From the NCBI GenBank assembly GCA_002337005.1, contig DDFD01000016.1, positions 1 to 64,000 of the forward strand: a stretch of 64,000 nucleotides of DNA, in the 5' to 3' direction. Both the position numbers and the translations under genes were made by a program. The first letter of the stretch is position 1. Every line of letters starts with the position of its first letter. The DNA comes from Flavobacteriales bacterium UBA1937 (lineage in GTDB: Bacteria > Bacteroidota > Bacteroidia > Flavobacteriales > Weeksellaceae). The notes beneath the pieces were generated by a model, which was given only the letters and a program-made list of their open reading frames with translations, had not been told where the DNA came from and did not search any database. Shown piece by piece: positions 24,893 through 33,030 of the stretch.

Positions 24893-27800
24893 GTGAGAAA
24901 TTTATTAATCTTTTTTACACTATTTTTCTGTGTTTTTCAAGGAAAAGCACAAATTTTTACGTGGAAAAACCCCAACTTACCAAAAAAAGATTCCCTAAAA
25001 ACAGATTCTATCTACATTAAAAAATTCAATTCTGAATTTTTCAAAAAAGATACCACCAATTTTACCATCAGAGAGAAGAAAATCCTCTATGATGAAGGTA
25101 TATTAGTAAAGAAAAATTCTCGTTCTCAAATTCTGGGCGACCTCAATGCGAAAGGCTCTATCATCAGAGGAATTACTTTCGGGAACAATCAAGGGCAATC
25201 TGTGCAATCTTCTATGGATATGCAAATTGCAGGAAAACTAAGCAAAGATGTTACTATTCTCGCCAGTATTTCAGACCATAATCTCCCAATTCAAGCTGAT
25301 GGTTACACCCAAACTTTGCAAGAATTTGACAAAATTTACCTTCAACTCAACATTAAAGAAAAAAATATTTTACGAGCAGGACATCTTGATTTACAAGACA
25401 ACCAAACTTATTTCGGAAGGTATCAAAGGCGAAGTATGGGATTGCAATTTCAAACCAATTTTGGAAATGATAACAAAACTTTTCTAGATTTTTCGGCGGG
25501 AGTTGCAAGAAGCGAATTTAATAGAATTCGTTTTCAAGGGGTGGAAGGAAACCAAGGCCCTTATCGTTTAAATGGAAAAAACGGAGAAAATTTCATTACT
25601 ATTTTGAGTGGTTCTGAACAGGTTTTTATTGATGGGATTCTCATGAAACGTGGCGAAAACCAAGATTATATCATTAATTACAACACAGGAGAAATTACTT
25701 TCACGAGCTTTAGACCTATTTTTAAACAGAATTTCATTACTATTTCTTACAATTATACCAACCGAAATTACAACCGTTTTATCGTGACTTCTTCGGTGAA
25801 ACATCAAACTGAAAAGCTGAAACTTTCTTTCGATGTTTTTATGGAAAACGACAATAAAAACGCTCCACTTTCTCTGAATTTATCCAAAGAAGACGAGCAA
25901 ATTCTAGCCAATGCAGGAAACAATCAAGATTTAATGTACGCTCCTTCTGCGGTAGTTACAGAATATGATGTGAACAAAATTCTCTACAAATTGGTGCAAA
26001 ATCCACAAGGAAATTATTATGAATTTTCTACTGATAAAACCGAAACTTTGTACAATGTTTCTTTCACCTATTTTGGTACAGGAAAAGGTGATTACAAACT
26101 AAAACAAAGCACCAATAATGGTAGAGTTTTTGAATTTGCAGGCACTGGAAATGGTGATTATTCTGCTCTTAGAAAATTACCATCACCGCAGAAAACACAG
26201 GTTTTTTCTACTTCTGCGGAATATACTTTTAACAAAGGAAAAATCGGCGGAGATTTTTCTTTGAGCAATTATGATTTGAATTTATTTTCTTCAAAAAACA
26301 ATGACCAAAATATAGGTTTTGCAGGAAGAATTTTCGGAAATAAAGTTTTTACTAAAAACAATTGGAAAGGAACAGTTGGCGCAGAATTTCAGAGAATTTC
26401 TTCGCAGTTTCATATTTTAGATAGGATAAATGATGTAGAATTTTCTCGAGATTTTAATTTAACTCAAGAATTTAGTCAAATTACTCAAAATAGATTGATT
26501 TTCAGTGTTGCAAACCAATGGAAAAACACTAATTTTATTAATTACAAACTGAATTACCTCAACGAAAAACAAAATTACAACGGTTTCAAAAACGATTTAG
26601 ATTTTAAATTTTTGAAAAAAAATACAGAAACCAAAGGAAATCTATCTTATTTGAAAACGACTTCGGATTTTCAAGACACTCAATTCTCCAGAGGAAATGT
26701 TTCCACTGAAATTTTAGGCAAAAAAGGAAGTTGGAGTTTTGGTGGAAGTTTTGAACATAACGTGAAGAATTTTAACCAAACCAAAACGTTAGATGTCACC
26801 AGTTTTTCTTGGAAAGAAGTTTTTGTTCAAAAGAAAATAGGCGACAGTTTGCGCACCAAATTATTAGCAAAATCTTACTTCAGAACCAATGATTCTGTAC
26901 GTGATAATTCTTTGAAAAAAATGAATAACATTCTCGGTTTGATGCTCGAAAGTCAATTCATTAGAACCGAAAAAACACAACTTTCAACGCTCGTTCATTA
27001 CCGAAAATTTTTCTACGAAAATGAATTAAAAACGCAATTTAATTCTGATTTTGTAATTGGAAACATTCAATATAATCAACAATTTTTAAAAAATGGAATG
27101 CGTTTGCAAGCGTTTTACGAACTCGGAAACGGACAAGAAGCGCAGCGAGAATTTCAGTATTTAAAAGTAACAGACGGACAAGGAATTTATAAATGGACGG
27201 ATTATAACGGCGATGGAATACAGCAATTAGACGAGTTTGAAATTGCAGAATATGCTGATTTGGCGCAGTACATCAGAGTTTACACCAATACCGTGAAATA
27301 CATTCCTTCCAACAAAAATAAGTTGCAACTTTCGCTTTTTGTGAATCCTTCGATTGTTTTTAGTTCAGAAAATCAGTTTTTAAAACGTTGGAATTTTAAT
27401 GTTTCGCTCAATGCTCAAAATTCGTTTTATAAAGAAGACAAAGTTTTAGAATTTAATCCATTTAAAACTGAAAATAATCAGATTTTAAAAAATCAAAATT
27501 TATTGTTTTCTGTACTTTTTAATTCTACAGAAAAATCTGGTTGGAACGGAAATTATCGTTTCATCGACAATCAAAATTTAGTCAATGCCAATTTCAGCAT
27601 CGAAAAGAAAAATACACAAACTCACTTGGTGAATTTTGGCTATTGGTTTAATAAAAACTTGAGAGCAGATTGGGAAAATCAATTACAAAATTACCAATCT
27701 TCGTCTCAATTATTCAGCACAAGAGACTATAAATTAAACATTTACGAAACCAAGCCAAAATTGATTTACAAACTTTCGGAAAGCATACAAACCGAAATTT

Positions 27801-28126
27801 CTGCCGCTTATAAAATAAAAGACAGAAAGGATGGAGACGAATTTCTAAAAACTTTCGACACTACTGGAACTTTACAATGGGAAAAGAAGAAAACGTCAAT
27901 CCGAGGAAATTTCAGTTTTATCAATAACAATTTCACAGGAAATGCTTTCAGCATTGTAGGAAATCAAATGTTAGACGGTTTAAAACCTGGTAAAAACCAA
28001 GTTTGGAGTGTGATTTTGCAACAAGCATTGAACTCATTCCTTCAACTCAATGTAAATTATGAAGGTAGAAATTCTGGCGATAGAACAATTCACATTGGAA
28101 GTGTGCAAGTTAGGGCATCGTTTTAG
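24893..28126 (+). CDS. Large predicted outer-membrane protein of unknown function
   Basis: A 1077-residue protein from GTG 24893, which gives a clean signal peptide (RNLLIFFTLFFCVFQGKAQ); the in-frame TTG at 24872 would add seven residues. The first ~100 residues contain a conserved-looking GDLNAKGSIIRGITFGNNQG block, and the segment QVFIDGILMKRGENQDYIINYNTGEITFT is followed by long alternating polar and aromatic strands to the end. The last strand, GSVQVRASF, ends in Phe, typical of outer-membrane barrels. I recognise the general type from Flavobacteriia but know of no function. It has no TonB-dependent receptor plug and no T9SS tail. Single gene, followed by the 8-bp array. Confidence 0.75.
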   Translation: MRNLLIFFTLFFCVFQGKAQIFTWKNPNLPKKDSLKTDSIYIKKFNSEFFKKDTTNFTIREKKILYDEGILVKKNSRSQILGDLNAKGSIIRGITFGNNQGQSVQSSMDMQIAGKLSKDVTILASISDHNLPIQADGYTQTLQEFDKIYLQLNIKEKNILRAGHLDLQDNQTYFGRYQRRSMGLQFQTNFGNDNKTFLDFSAGVARSEFNRIRFQGVEGNQGPYRLNGKNGENFITILSGSEQVFIDGILMKRGENQDYIINYNTGEITFTSFRPIFKQNFITISYNYTNRNYNRFIVTSSVKHQTEKLKLSFDVFMENDNKNAPLSLNLSKEDEQILANAGNNQDLMYAPSAVVTEYDVNKILYKLVQNPQGNYYEFSTDKTETLYNVSFTYFGTGKGDYKLKQSTNNGRVFEFAGTGNGDYSALRKLPSPQKTQVFSTSAEYTFNKGKIGGDFSLSNYDLNLFSSKNNDQNIGFAGRIFGNKVFTKNNWKGTVGAEFQRISSQFHILDRINDVEFSRDFNLTQEFSQITQNRLIFSVANQWKNTNFINYKLNYLNEKQNYNGFKNDLDFKFLKKNTETKGNLSYLKTTSDFQDTQFSRGNVSTEILGKKGSWSFGGSFEHNVKNFNQTKTLDVTSFSWKEVFVQKKIGDSLRTKLLAKSYFRTNDSVRDNSLKKMNNILGLMLESQFIRTEKTQLSTLVHYRKFFYENELKTQFNSDFVIGNIQYNQQFLKNGMRLQAFYELGNGQEAQREFQYLKVTDGQGIYKWTDYNGDGIQQLDEFEIAEYADLAQYIRVYTNTVKYIPSNKNKLQLSLFVNPSIVFSSENQFLKRWNFNVSLNAQNSFYKEDKVLEFNPFKTENNQILKNQNLLFSVLFNSTEKSGWNGNYRFIDNQNLVNANFSIEKKNTQTHLVNFGYWFNKNLRADWENQLQNYQSSSQLFSTRDYKLNIYETKPKLIYKLSESIQTEISAAYKIKDRKDGDEFLKTFDTTGTLQWEKKKTSIRGNFSFINNNFTGNAFSIVGNQMLDGLKPGKNQVWSVILQQALNSFLQLNVNYEGRNSGDRTIHIGSVQVRASF

Positions 28127-28130
28127 ATTT

Positions 28131-28202
28131 GTAAAACTGTGAAATCGTGAAATTGTGAAACTGTAAAGTTGTGAAATCGTTAAACTGTGAAGTTGTGAAA
28201 CA
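28131..28202 (+). repeat. Upstream array: nine tandem 8-bp units (GTGAAAYY)
   Basis: Nine contiguous 8-base units read GTAAAACT, GTGAAATC, GTGAAATT, GTGAAACT, GTAAAGTT, GTGAAATC, GTTAAACT, GTGAAGTT, GTGAAACA. Positions 1, 2, 4, 5 are invariant; 3, 6, 7 and 8 vary. The array starts 4 bases after the stop of the outer-membrane gene and ends 28 bases before the four-helix-bundle gene. Confidence 0.9.
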
Positions 28203-28230
28203 TTAAATAATAATCATAAAAACTATAACT

Positions 28231-28593
28231 ATGTACACATTTTATTTTGAGAAATTAGAAGTATGGCAAAATGCTAGAAAATTGGTAAAAGAAATTTATA
28301 AAATTTCAATGAACTTTCCCAATGAAGAAAGATTTGGAATTACAAATCAAATAAGACGAGCATCAACAAGCATTACTGCAAATATTGCTGAAGGTGTTTC
28401 AAGAAATACAAATAAAGACAAATCAAAATTTATAAATATTGCTTATAGCACAAGTATTGAAGTCATTAATTTTTTAATTCTTTCGTGGGATTTAGAATTT
28501 ATTTCAGAAGAAAAATATATCGAATTAAGAGAAAAAACAGAATTAATCACCAATCAATTAAATTCATTTTACAAATCATTAGAAGAGAAGTAA
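28231..28593 (+). CDS. Four-helix-bundle protein (S23 / 23S rRNA intervening-sequence protein family)
   Basis: A 120-residue helical protein. Family hallmarks are clear: FEKLEVWQNARKLVKEIY at the start, FPNEERFGITNQIRRAS, then SITANIAEGVSRN. The family (TIGR02436 type) includes the protein encoded in Leptospira 23S rRNA intervening sequences and is structurally related to Avd, the accessory protein of diversity-generating retroelements. No rRNA and no reverse transcriptase lie nearby. The gene sits exactly between an 8-bp direct array (28131-28202) and a matching inverted array (28590-28684), and its stop codon is part of the first downstream unit. Function unknown; a nucleic-acid-binding role is plausible. 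Confidence 0.88.
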   Translation: MYTFYFEKLEVWQNARKLVKEIYKISMNFPNEERFGITNQIRRASTSITANIAEGVSRNTNKDKSKFINIAYSTSIEVINFLILSWDLEFISEEKYIELREKTELITNQLNSFYKSLEEK

Positions 28594-28684
28594 AATCGTA
28601 AAATAGTAAAATCATTTAACTAATAAACGATTTTACGACTTTACAGTTTAACAATTTTACGACTTTACGGTTCAACGATTTTAC
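28590..28684. repeat. Downstream arrays: three direct then seven inverted 8-bp units
   Basis: Units GTAAAATC, GTAAAATA, GTAAAATC run in the direct sense at 28590-28613. Seven units in the opposite sense fill 28629-28684 without a gap; read on the minus strand they are GTAAAATC, GTTGAACC, GTAAAGTC, GTAAAATT, GTTAAACT, GTAAAGTC, GTAAAATC. The two parts can fold into a stem starting with GTAAAATCG/CGATTTTAC, and the inverted part is the mirror of the array upstream of the gene. Confidence 0.9.
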
Positions 28685-28693
28685 AAAAAAAGC

Positions 28694-28701
28694 TACCTTT
28701 G
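28694..28701 (+). promoter_or_regulatory. TACCTTTG -7 box of dusB, leaderless start
   Basis: TAnnTTTG match ending 4 bases before ATG 28706, so transcription probably begins at or beside the start codon. The -33 region lies in the last repeat units of the 8-bp array. Confidence 0.5.
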
Positions 28702-28705
28702 CAAA

Positions 28706-29701
28706 ATGGTAAAAATTGGCAACATAGAACTTCCTGATTTTCCGTTTTTATTGGCACCTATGGAAGATGTGAGTGATCCTCCTTTCCGAAGGTTGTGCAA
28801 ATTACACGGTGCAGATTTAATGTATTCAGAATTTATTTCTTCTGAAGGATTGATTCGTGATGCGATGAAGTCTAAGAAAAAACTCGATATTTTTGATTAC
28901 GAAAGACCTGTTGGAATTCAGATTTTTGGTGGAGACGAAGAAGCAATGTCACTTTCTGCAAAAATTGTAGAAACCGTAAATCCTGATATTGTGGATATTA
29001 ATTTCGGGTGTCCTGTAAAAAAAGTAGTTTCAAAAGGAGCTGGAGCTGGAGTTTTGAAAGATGTAGATTTAATGGTTCGGTTGACGAAAGCCGTGGTAAA
29101 TTCTACACACCTTCCTGTTACTGTAAAAACAAGGTTAGGTTGGGATGTGGAAACCATTAATATTGAAGAAGTAGCATTGAGATTGCAAGATGCAGGAATT
29201 AAAGCATTGACAATTCACGCAAGAACTCGCTCACAAATGTACAAAGGTGAGGCAGATTGGGAATATATTTCTAAAATCAAACAAAATCCTGATATTGAAA
29301 TTCCAATTTTTGGAAATGGAGATATTGATGCTCCCGAAAAAGCTTTGGAATATAGACAAAAATATGCTTGTGATGGAATGATGATTGGTAGAGCTGCAAT
29401 TGGTTATCCTTGGATTTTTAATGAAATTAAACATTTTTTTGAAACAGGAGAAAAATTGCCAGAACCTACGATTTCTGACCGACTTCTTGCGGTAAAACAA
29501 CATGCAGAATGGAGCGCAGAATGGAAAGGTGAAAGATTAGGATTGATAGAAATGCGACAACATTACAGCAATTATTTCCGTGGAATTTCACATTTTAAAG
29601 AATTTAAAACCAAATTTTTACAGGTTTTAAGCTTGGAAGAATTTTATCAATTATTAGAAGAAACGGAAGAATTTTATAAAAATAAAATTGAAATTTTATA
29701 A
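28706..29701 (+). CDS. dusB: tRNA-dihydrouridine synthase B
   Basis: A 331-residue flavoenzyme that reduces uridine to dihydrouridine in tRNA. Dus motifs in order: FLLAPMEDVSDPPFRRLC at the start, GIQIFGG, VDINFGCPVKKVVSKGAGAG with the catalytic Cys in GCPVKK (about residue 100), TVKTRLGWD, LTIHARTRSQMYKGEADW, IFGNGDI and MMIGRAAIGYPWIF (FMN phosphate site). The length and GCPxKKV motif fit the DusB subfamily. Its promoter is embedded at the edge of the 8-bp array, so loss or growth of that array could alter expression. The xth gene follows by 54 bases. Confidence 0.92.
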   Translation: MVKIGNIELPDFPFLLAPMEDVSDPPFRRLCKLHGADLMYSEFISSEGLIRDAMKSKKKLDIFDYERPVGIQIFGGDEEAMSLSAKIVETVNPDIVDINFGCPVKKVVSKGAGAGVLKDVDLMVRLTKAVVNSTHLPVTVKTRLGWDVETINIEEVALRLQDAGIKALTIHARTRSQMYKGEADWEYISKIKQNPDIEIPIFGNGDIDAPEKALEYRQKYACDGMMIGRAAIGYPWIFNEIKHFFETGEKLPEPTISDRLLAVKQHAEWSAEWKGERLGLIEMRQHYSNYFRGISHFKEFKTKFLQVLSLEEFYQLLEETEEFYKNKIEIL

Positions 29702-29755
29702 ATTTAGTTCAATCCTTCAAGGGATTAAAATCCTCGAAGAATTATTTATATAATT

Positions 29756-30520
29756 ATGAAAATCATCTCCTACAACGTAAACGGAATTAGAGCAGCTTTT
29801 ACCAAAGATTTTATCGGTTGGTTGCAAGTGGCAAATCCTGATATTATTTGCATTCAAGAATCTAAAGCTGGAAATGACCAGATTGATATAGAAAGTCTAG
29901 AAAAAGTAGGCTATAAAAGCTATTGGCATTCTGCGGTGAGAAAAGGTTATTCTGGAGTTGGAATTGCCAGCAAAACAGAACCAAAACACGTAGAATACGG
30001 TTGCGGAATTGAACGTTATGACAACGAAGGTAGAATTATAAGAGCAGATTTCGAGGATTTTCCGGTGCTTTCTGTATATGTTCCGAGTGCTTCTAATATT
30101 GAGCGATTAGACTTTAAACTTCAATTTGCAGAAGATTTTTTAGAGTATATCAAAAATTTACAAAAACAAATCCCGAATTTGGTAATTTGTGGAGATTTCA
30201 ATATTTGTCACGAAGAAATAGACATTCACAATCCCAAAGGTCTGAAAAATGTTTCAGGATTTTTACCAGTAGAAAGAGAATGGATGACGAGATTTCTTAA
30301 TGAAAATCAATTAATTGACACTTTTAGGTATCTTCATCCAGACAAGCAAGAATTTTCTTGGTGGAGTTACCGACAAAATTCTAGAGCGAAAAACTTCGGC
30401 TGGAGATTAGACTATCATTTCATTACAAAATCTCTTGAAAACCAATTAAAAAGAGCTTTAATTTTGAAAGAAGCAATGCATTCTGACCATTGTCCGATTT
30501 TGATAGATTTACATAAATAA
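29756..30520 (+). CDS. xth: Exodeoxyribonuclease III
   Basis: A 254-residue AP endonuclease/exonuclease III of the endonuclease-exonuclease-phosphatase family, acting in base-excision repair. Catalytic motifs: KIISYNVNGIRAA, ICIQESKAG with the metal-binding Glu, SVYVPSA, VICGDFNICHEEIDIHNPKG (Asp and Asn), and FSWWSYRQNSRAKNFGWRLDYHF followed by HSDHCPILID with the catalytic Asp-His pair. Length is normal. It follows dusB by 54 bases and ends in a hairpin that overlaps its stop codon. Confidence 0.93.
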   Translation: MKIISYNVNGIRAAFTKDFIGWLQVANPDIICIQESKAGNDQIDIESLEKVGYKSYWHSAVRKGYSGVGIASKTEPKHVEYGCGIERYDNEGRIIRADFEDFPVLSVYVPSASNIERLDFKLQFAEDFLEYIKNLQKQIPNLVICGDFNICHEEIDIHNPKGLKNVSGFLPVEREWMTRFLNENQLIDTFRYLHPDKQEFSWWSYRQNSRAKNFGWRLDYHFITKSLENQLKRALILKEAMHSDHCPILIDLHK

Positions 30521-30543
30521 ACAGCTTTCTAGAAGCTGTTTAT
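30517..30543 (+). terminator. Terminator of xth
   Basis: Perfect 11-bp inverted repeat ATAAACAGCTT / AAGCTGTTTAT with a 5-base loop. The stop codon lies in the first arm. The T-tail is weak. Confidence 0.65.
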
Positions 30544-30647
30544 AATTATCATCTGTGTTTTCAGAATTGTTACGCAAAAGTTATTAATTAATACCGCATT
30601 AAAAATAATAAAATTATTTTTACTTTTTACACTTTTTTAGATTTTTG

Positions 30648-31031
30648 TTATTCTGAAAGTTCATTTTCTTTTTCTAAAATTTTATATTCTACAGGAATAG
30701 GCCCAGTTCTAAGGTCTCCAATTTTCAAAAAAGCGGCTTTAGAAAGGTCAAAAGTTCTGGTTTTGTGAAAAGGACCTCTGTCATTTACTTTTACGATAAC
30801 GCTATCACCAGTTTTAATATTCCTCACCATTACCATCGTTCCAAAAGGTAGAAATTTATGAGCGGTGGTTAATTTATTTTTGTCGTATATTTCACCACTT
30901 GCAGTTCTTCTTCCATGGAATTTATCGTGGTAACAAGAAGCGATGCCTGTTTTTAATTCTGTTTCGCTTTTGAAAGAAAATATTCCTAAAACAGAAATTA
31001 TGACAACAAAATAAAAAAAAAGTCTTCTCAT
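30648..31031 (-). CDS. RlpA-like double-psi beta-barrel protein
   Basis: A 127-residue secreted protein: N-terminal signal MRRLFFYFVVIISVLGIFSF, then a complete RlpA/DPBB domain. Marks are KTGIASCYHDKFHGRRTASGE, LTTAHKFLPFGTMVMVRN, SVIVKVNDRGPFHKTRTFDLSKAAF and GPIPVEYKIL. In the RlpA lytic transglycosylases the catalytic Asp sits in the VNDRGP motif, which is intact here. There is no SPOR domain, so it is the short form common in Bacteroidota. It lies 19 bases after rimO on the same strand and is probably co-transcribed with it. Confidence 0.85.
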   Translation of the reverse strand: MRRLFFYFVVIISVLGIFSFKSETELKTGIASCYHDKFHGRRTASGEIYDKNKLTTAHKFLPFGTMVMVRNIKTGDSVIVKVNDRGPFHKTRTFDLSKAAFLKIGDLRTGPIPVEYKILEKENELSE

Positions 31032-31050
31032 TTATTAAAATTTTAGTTTT

Positions 31051-32358
31051 CTATATCTCGACTAATTCACCGATTAAATCATATTCTTCTGCTGAGGTAA
31101 TTTTCACATTTACAAATTCGCCTACAGAAATATACGTATTTTCGGCTGGTACTAAAACAGTGTTATCTACATCTGGAGAGTCATATTCTGTTCTTCCTAC
31201 AAAATAATTGCCTTCTTTTCTATCAAAAATACATTTGAAGGTTTTACCAATTTTTTCTTGATTTTTCTCCCAAGAAATCTGAGATTGAAGCTCCATTATT
31301 TCCTCTACTCTAGATTGTTTCACTTCTTCTGGTACATCATCTTCTAATACAAAAGCGGTGGTATTTTCTTCGTGAGAATATGTAAAGCAACCGAGTCTAT
31401 CAAAACGCTGGTCTTTAACCCAATTTTTCATTTCTTGAAATTTTTCCTCCGTTTCACCTGGAAAACCTACGATAAGCGTAGTTCTAATTGCCATATCTGG
31501 CACTTTCTCTCTAAATTTTGTTAATAAGGCATTTGTTTTTTCGTGAGTAGTACCACGTTTCATCTCTTTCAAAATGTCTGAATTGATATGCTGAAGCGGA
31601 ATATCTATGTAATTACAAATTTTAGGTTCTTGTTTAATTAGATCTAAAACATCTTCTGGAAAACCACTTGGAAATGCGTAATGAAGACGAATCCATTCTA
31701 TACCTTCTATTTTCACCAATTCTTTTAGTAAATCTCCTAAAGCTCGTTTTTTATATAAATCTAGACCATAATAGGTTAAATCTTGAGCAATAAGAATAAG
31801 TTCTTTCACTCCATTTTTAGCCAATTTTTGAGCTTCAATTACAAGATTTTCTATAGGTGTAGAAACATTACCACCTCTCATTAAAGGAATAGCGCAGAAT
31901 GAGCAAGGTCTATCACAACCTTCTGCTATTTTAAGATATGCATAATGTTTAGGTGTAGTAGTTAATCTTTCTCCTACCAATTCGTGTTTGTAATCTGCGC
32001 CAAGATGCTTCAGAAGGATTGGTAAATCTCTGGTTCCGAAATATTGATCAACATCTGGGATTTCTCTTATTAAATCCGGCTTGTATCTTTCTGAAAGACA
32101 ACCTGTAACAAATACTTTTTCTACCTCGCCTCTATTCTTAAGTTCTACGTAATCTAAAATGGTATTAATAGATTCTTCTTTGGCATTGTCTATAAATCCG
32201 CAAGTATTGATAACAACTATATCTCCTCGCTGTTCGTGTACCACTTCTTTTCCGTTGGCTTTTAATTGGCCCATTAAAACTTCAGAATCATAGATATTCT
32301 TGGAACAGCCAAGAGTCACGATATTTATTTTTTTCTTTCCTACAGATTTAGTTCTCAT
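31051..32358 (-). CDS. rimO: Ribosomal protein S12 methylthiotransferase RimO
   Basis: A 435-residue radical-SAM enzyme that methylthiolates the conserved Asp of ribosomal protein S12. The N-terminal UPF0004 cluster cysteines are in VTLGCSKNIYDSEVLMG, VINTCGFID and VTGCLSERY; the radical-SAM CxxxCxxC is CDRPCSFCAIPLMRG; a C-terminal TRAM domain ends the protein (about 375-435). ATG 32358 is the start, because the longer in-frame TTG at 32403 falls inside a TAAATTTG promoter box (32401-32408). RimO rather than MiaB is indicated by the LGCSKN start and the CAIPLMRG loop. Confidence 0.93.
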   Translation of the reverse strand: MRTKSVGKKKINIVTLGCSKNIYDSEVLMGQLKANGKEVVHEQRGDIVVINTCGFIDNAKEESINTILDYVELKNRGEVEKVFVTGCLSERYKPDLIREIPDVDQYFGTRDLPILLKHLGADYKHELVGERLTTTPKHYAYLKIAEGCDRPCSFCAIPLMRGGNVSTPIENLVIEAQKLAKNGVKELILIAQDLTYYGLDLYKKRALGDLLKELVKIEGIEWIRLHYAFPSGFPEDVLDLIKQEPKICNYIDIPLQHINSDILKEMKRGTTHEKTNALLTKFREKVPDMAIRTTLIVGFPGETEEKFQEMKNWVKDQRFDRLGCFTYSHEENTTAFVLEDDVPEEVKQSRVEEIMELQSQISWEKNQEKIGKTFKCIFDRKEGNYFVGRTEYDSPDVDNTVLVPAENTYISVGEFVNVKITSAEEYDLIGELVEI

Positions 32359-32400
32359 AAAAGGTATAAATAATTTGCAATGATTAATATTACAAGGCTG

Positions 32401-32408
32401 CAAATTTA
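32401..32408 (-). promoter_or_regulatory. TAAATTTG -7 box of rimO
   Basis: Exact TAnnTTTG match on the minus strand, giving a leader of about 38 bases. The surrounding string GCTGCAAATTTAYGAAAT recurs at the promoter near 44935. Confidence 0.55.
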
Positions 32409-32477
32409 TGAAATAAAAAATAAGTGGAATCTGAGATGTAGTATTCTAAGATAACTATTCAATAATTAATAAAATAT

Positions 32478-33023
32478 TTAAAAATTTTTATCTTTTAATG
32501 CGGGTAGTAATTTATCTTTTTCCGATATAATGATTTCATTTTCAGGAAGTTTCCAATCAATATTCAAATCTGTATCGTTCCAGATGACACCACCTTCTGA
32601 TTCTTTGTTATAATAGTTATCACATTTATAAGTGAAAATAGCGGTAGAACTTAACACTGAAAATCCGTGAGCAAATCCTCTAGGAATAAAAAGTTGAAAT
32701 TTATTTTCATCTGATAGTTCAATGCCAAACCACTTACCAAACGATGGAGAATTTTCTCTTAGGTCAACTGCCACATCATAAACTCTGCCTTCGGTACAGG
32801 AAACTAATTTTGCCTGAGCATGCTCTCCTTTTTGTAAATGAAGACCTCTTAGAACTCCATAAGAAGATTTTGAAATATTATCTTGTACAAAATGAGGGCA
32901 AATTCCTGAAAGCTCATGAAATTTTTTTTCATTAAATTTTTCGTAAAAATAGCCTCTTTCGTCTTCAAAAACAGTTGGTTCTATGATGTAACAGTCTTTA
33001 AGTATAGTTTCTATGATTTTCAT
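32478..33023 (-). CDS. rfbC: dTDP-4-dehydrorhamnose 3,5-epimerase
   Basis: A 181-residue cupin enzyme of L-rhamnose synthesis. Marks: VFEDERGYFYEKFNEKKF, FVQDNISKSSYGVLRGLHLQ with the catalytic His, AKLVSCTEGRVYDVAVDLRENSPSFG and FIPRGFAHGFSVLSSTAIFTYKCDNYYN with the catalytic Tyr region. It is the last gene of the polysaccharide locus. The partner genes rfbA, rfbB and rfbD are not in this window, so either they lie elsewhere or this epimerase acts on another 4-keto sugar. Gap to the upstream gene is 7 bases. Confidence 0.9.
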   Translation of the reverse strand: MKIIETILKDCYIIEPTVFEDERGYFYEKFNEKKFHELSGICPHFVQDNISKSSYGVLRGLHLQKGEHAQAKLVSCTEGRVYDVAVDLRENSPSFGKWFGIELSDENKFQLFIPRGFAHGFSVLSSTAIFTYKCDNYYNKESEGGVIWNDTDLNIDWKLPENEIIISEKDKLLPALKDKNF

Positions 33024-33030
33024 TTCAAAA

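Noticed and set aside
28231..28593. 23S rRNA intervening sequence
   Set aside because: The protein family is the S23 type, but no rRNA sequence flanks the gene.
28131..28684. CRISPR-like or DGR-like reading of the repeat arrays beside the four-helix-bundle gene
   Set aside because: The units are only 8 bases with no spacers, and no cas genes, reverse transcriptase, template repeat or variable-region target gene lie nearby. The family link to Avd alone is not enough.
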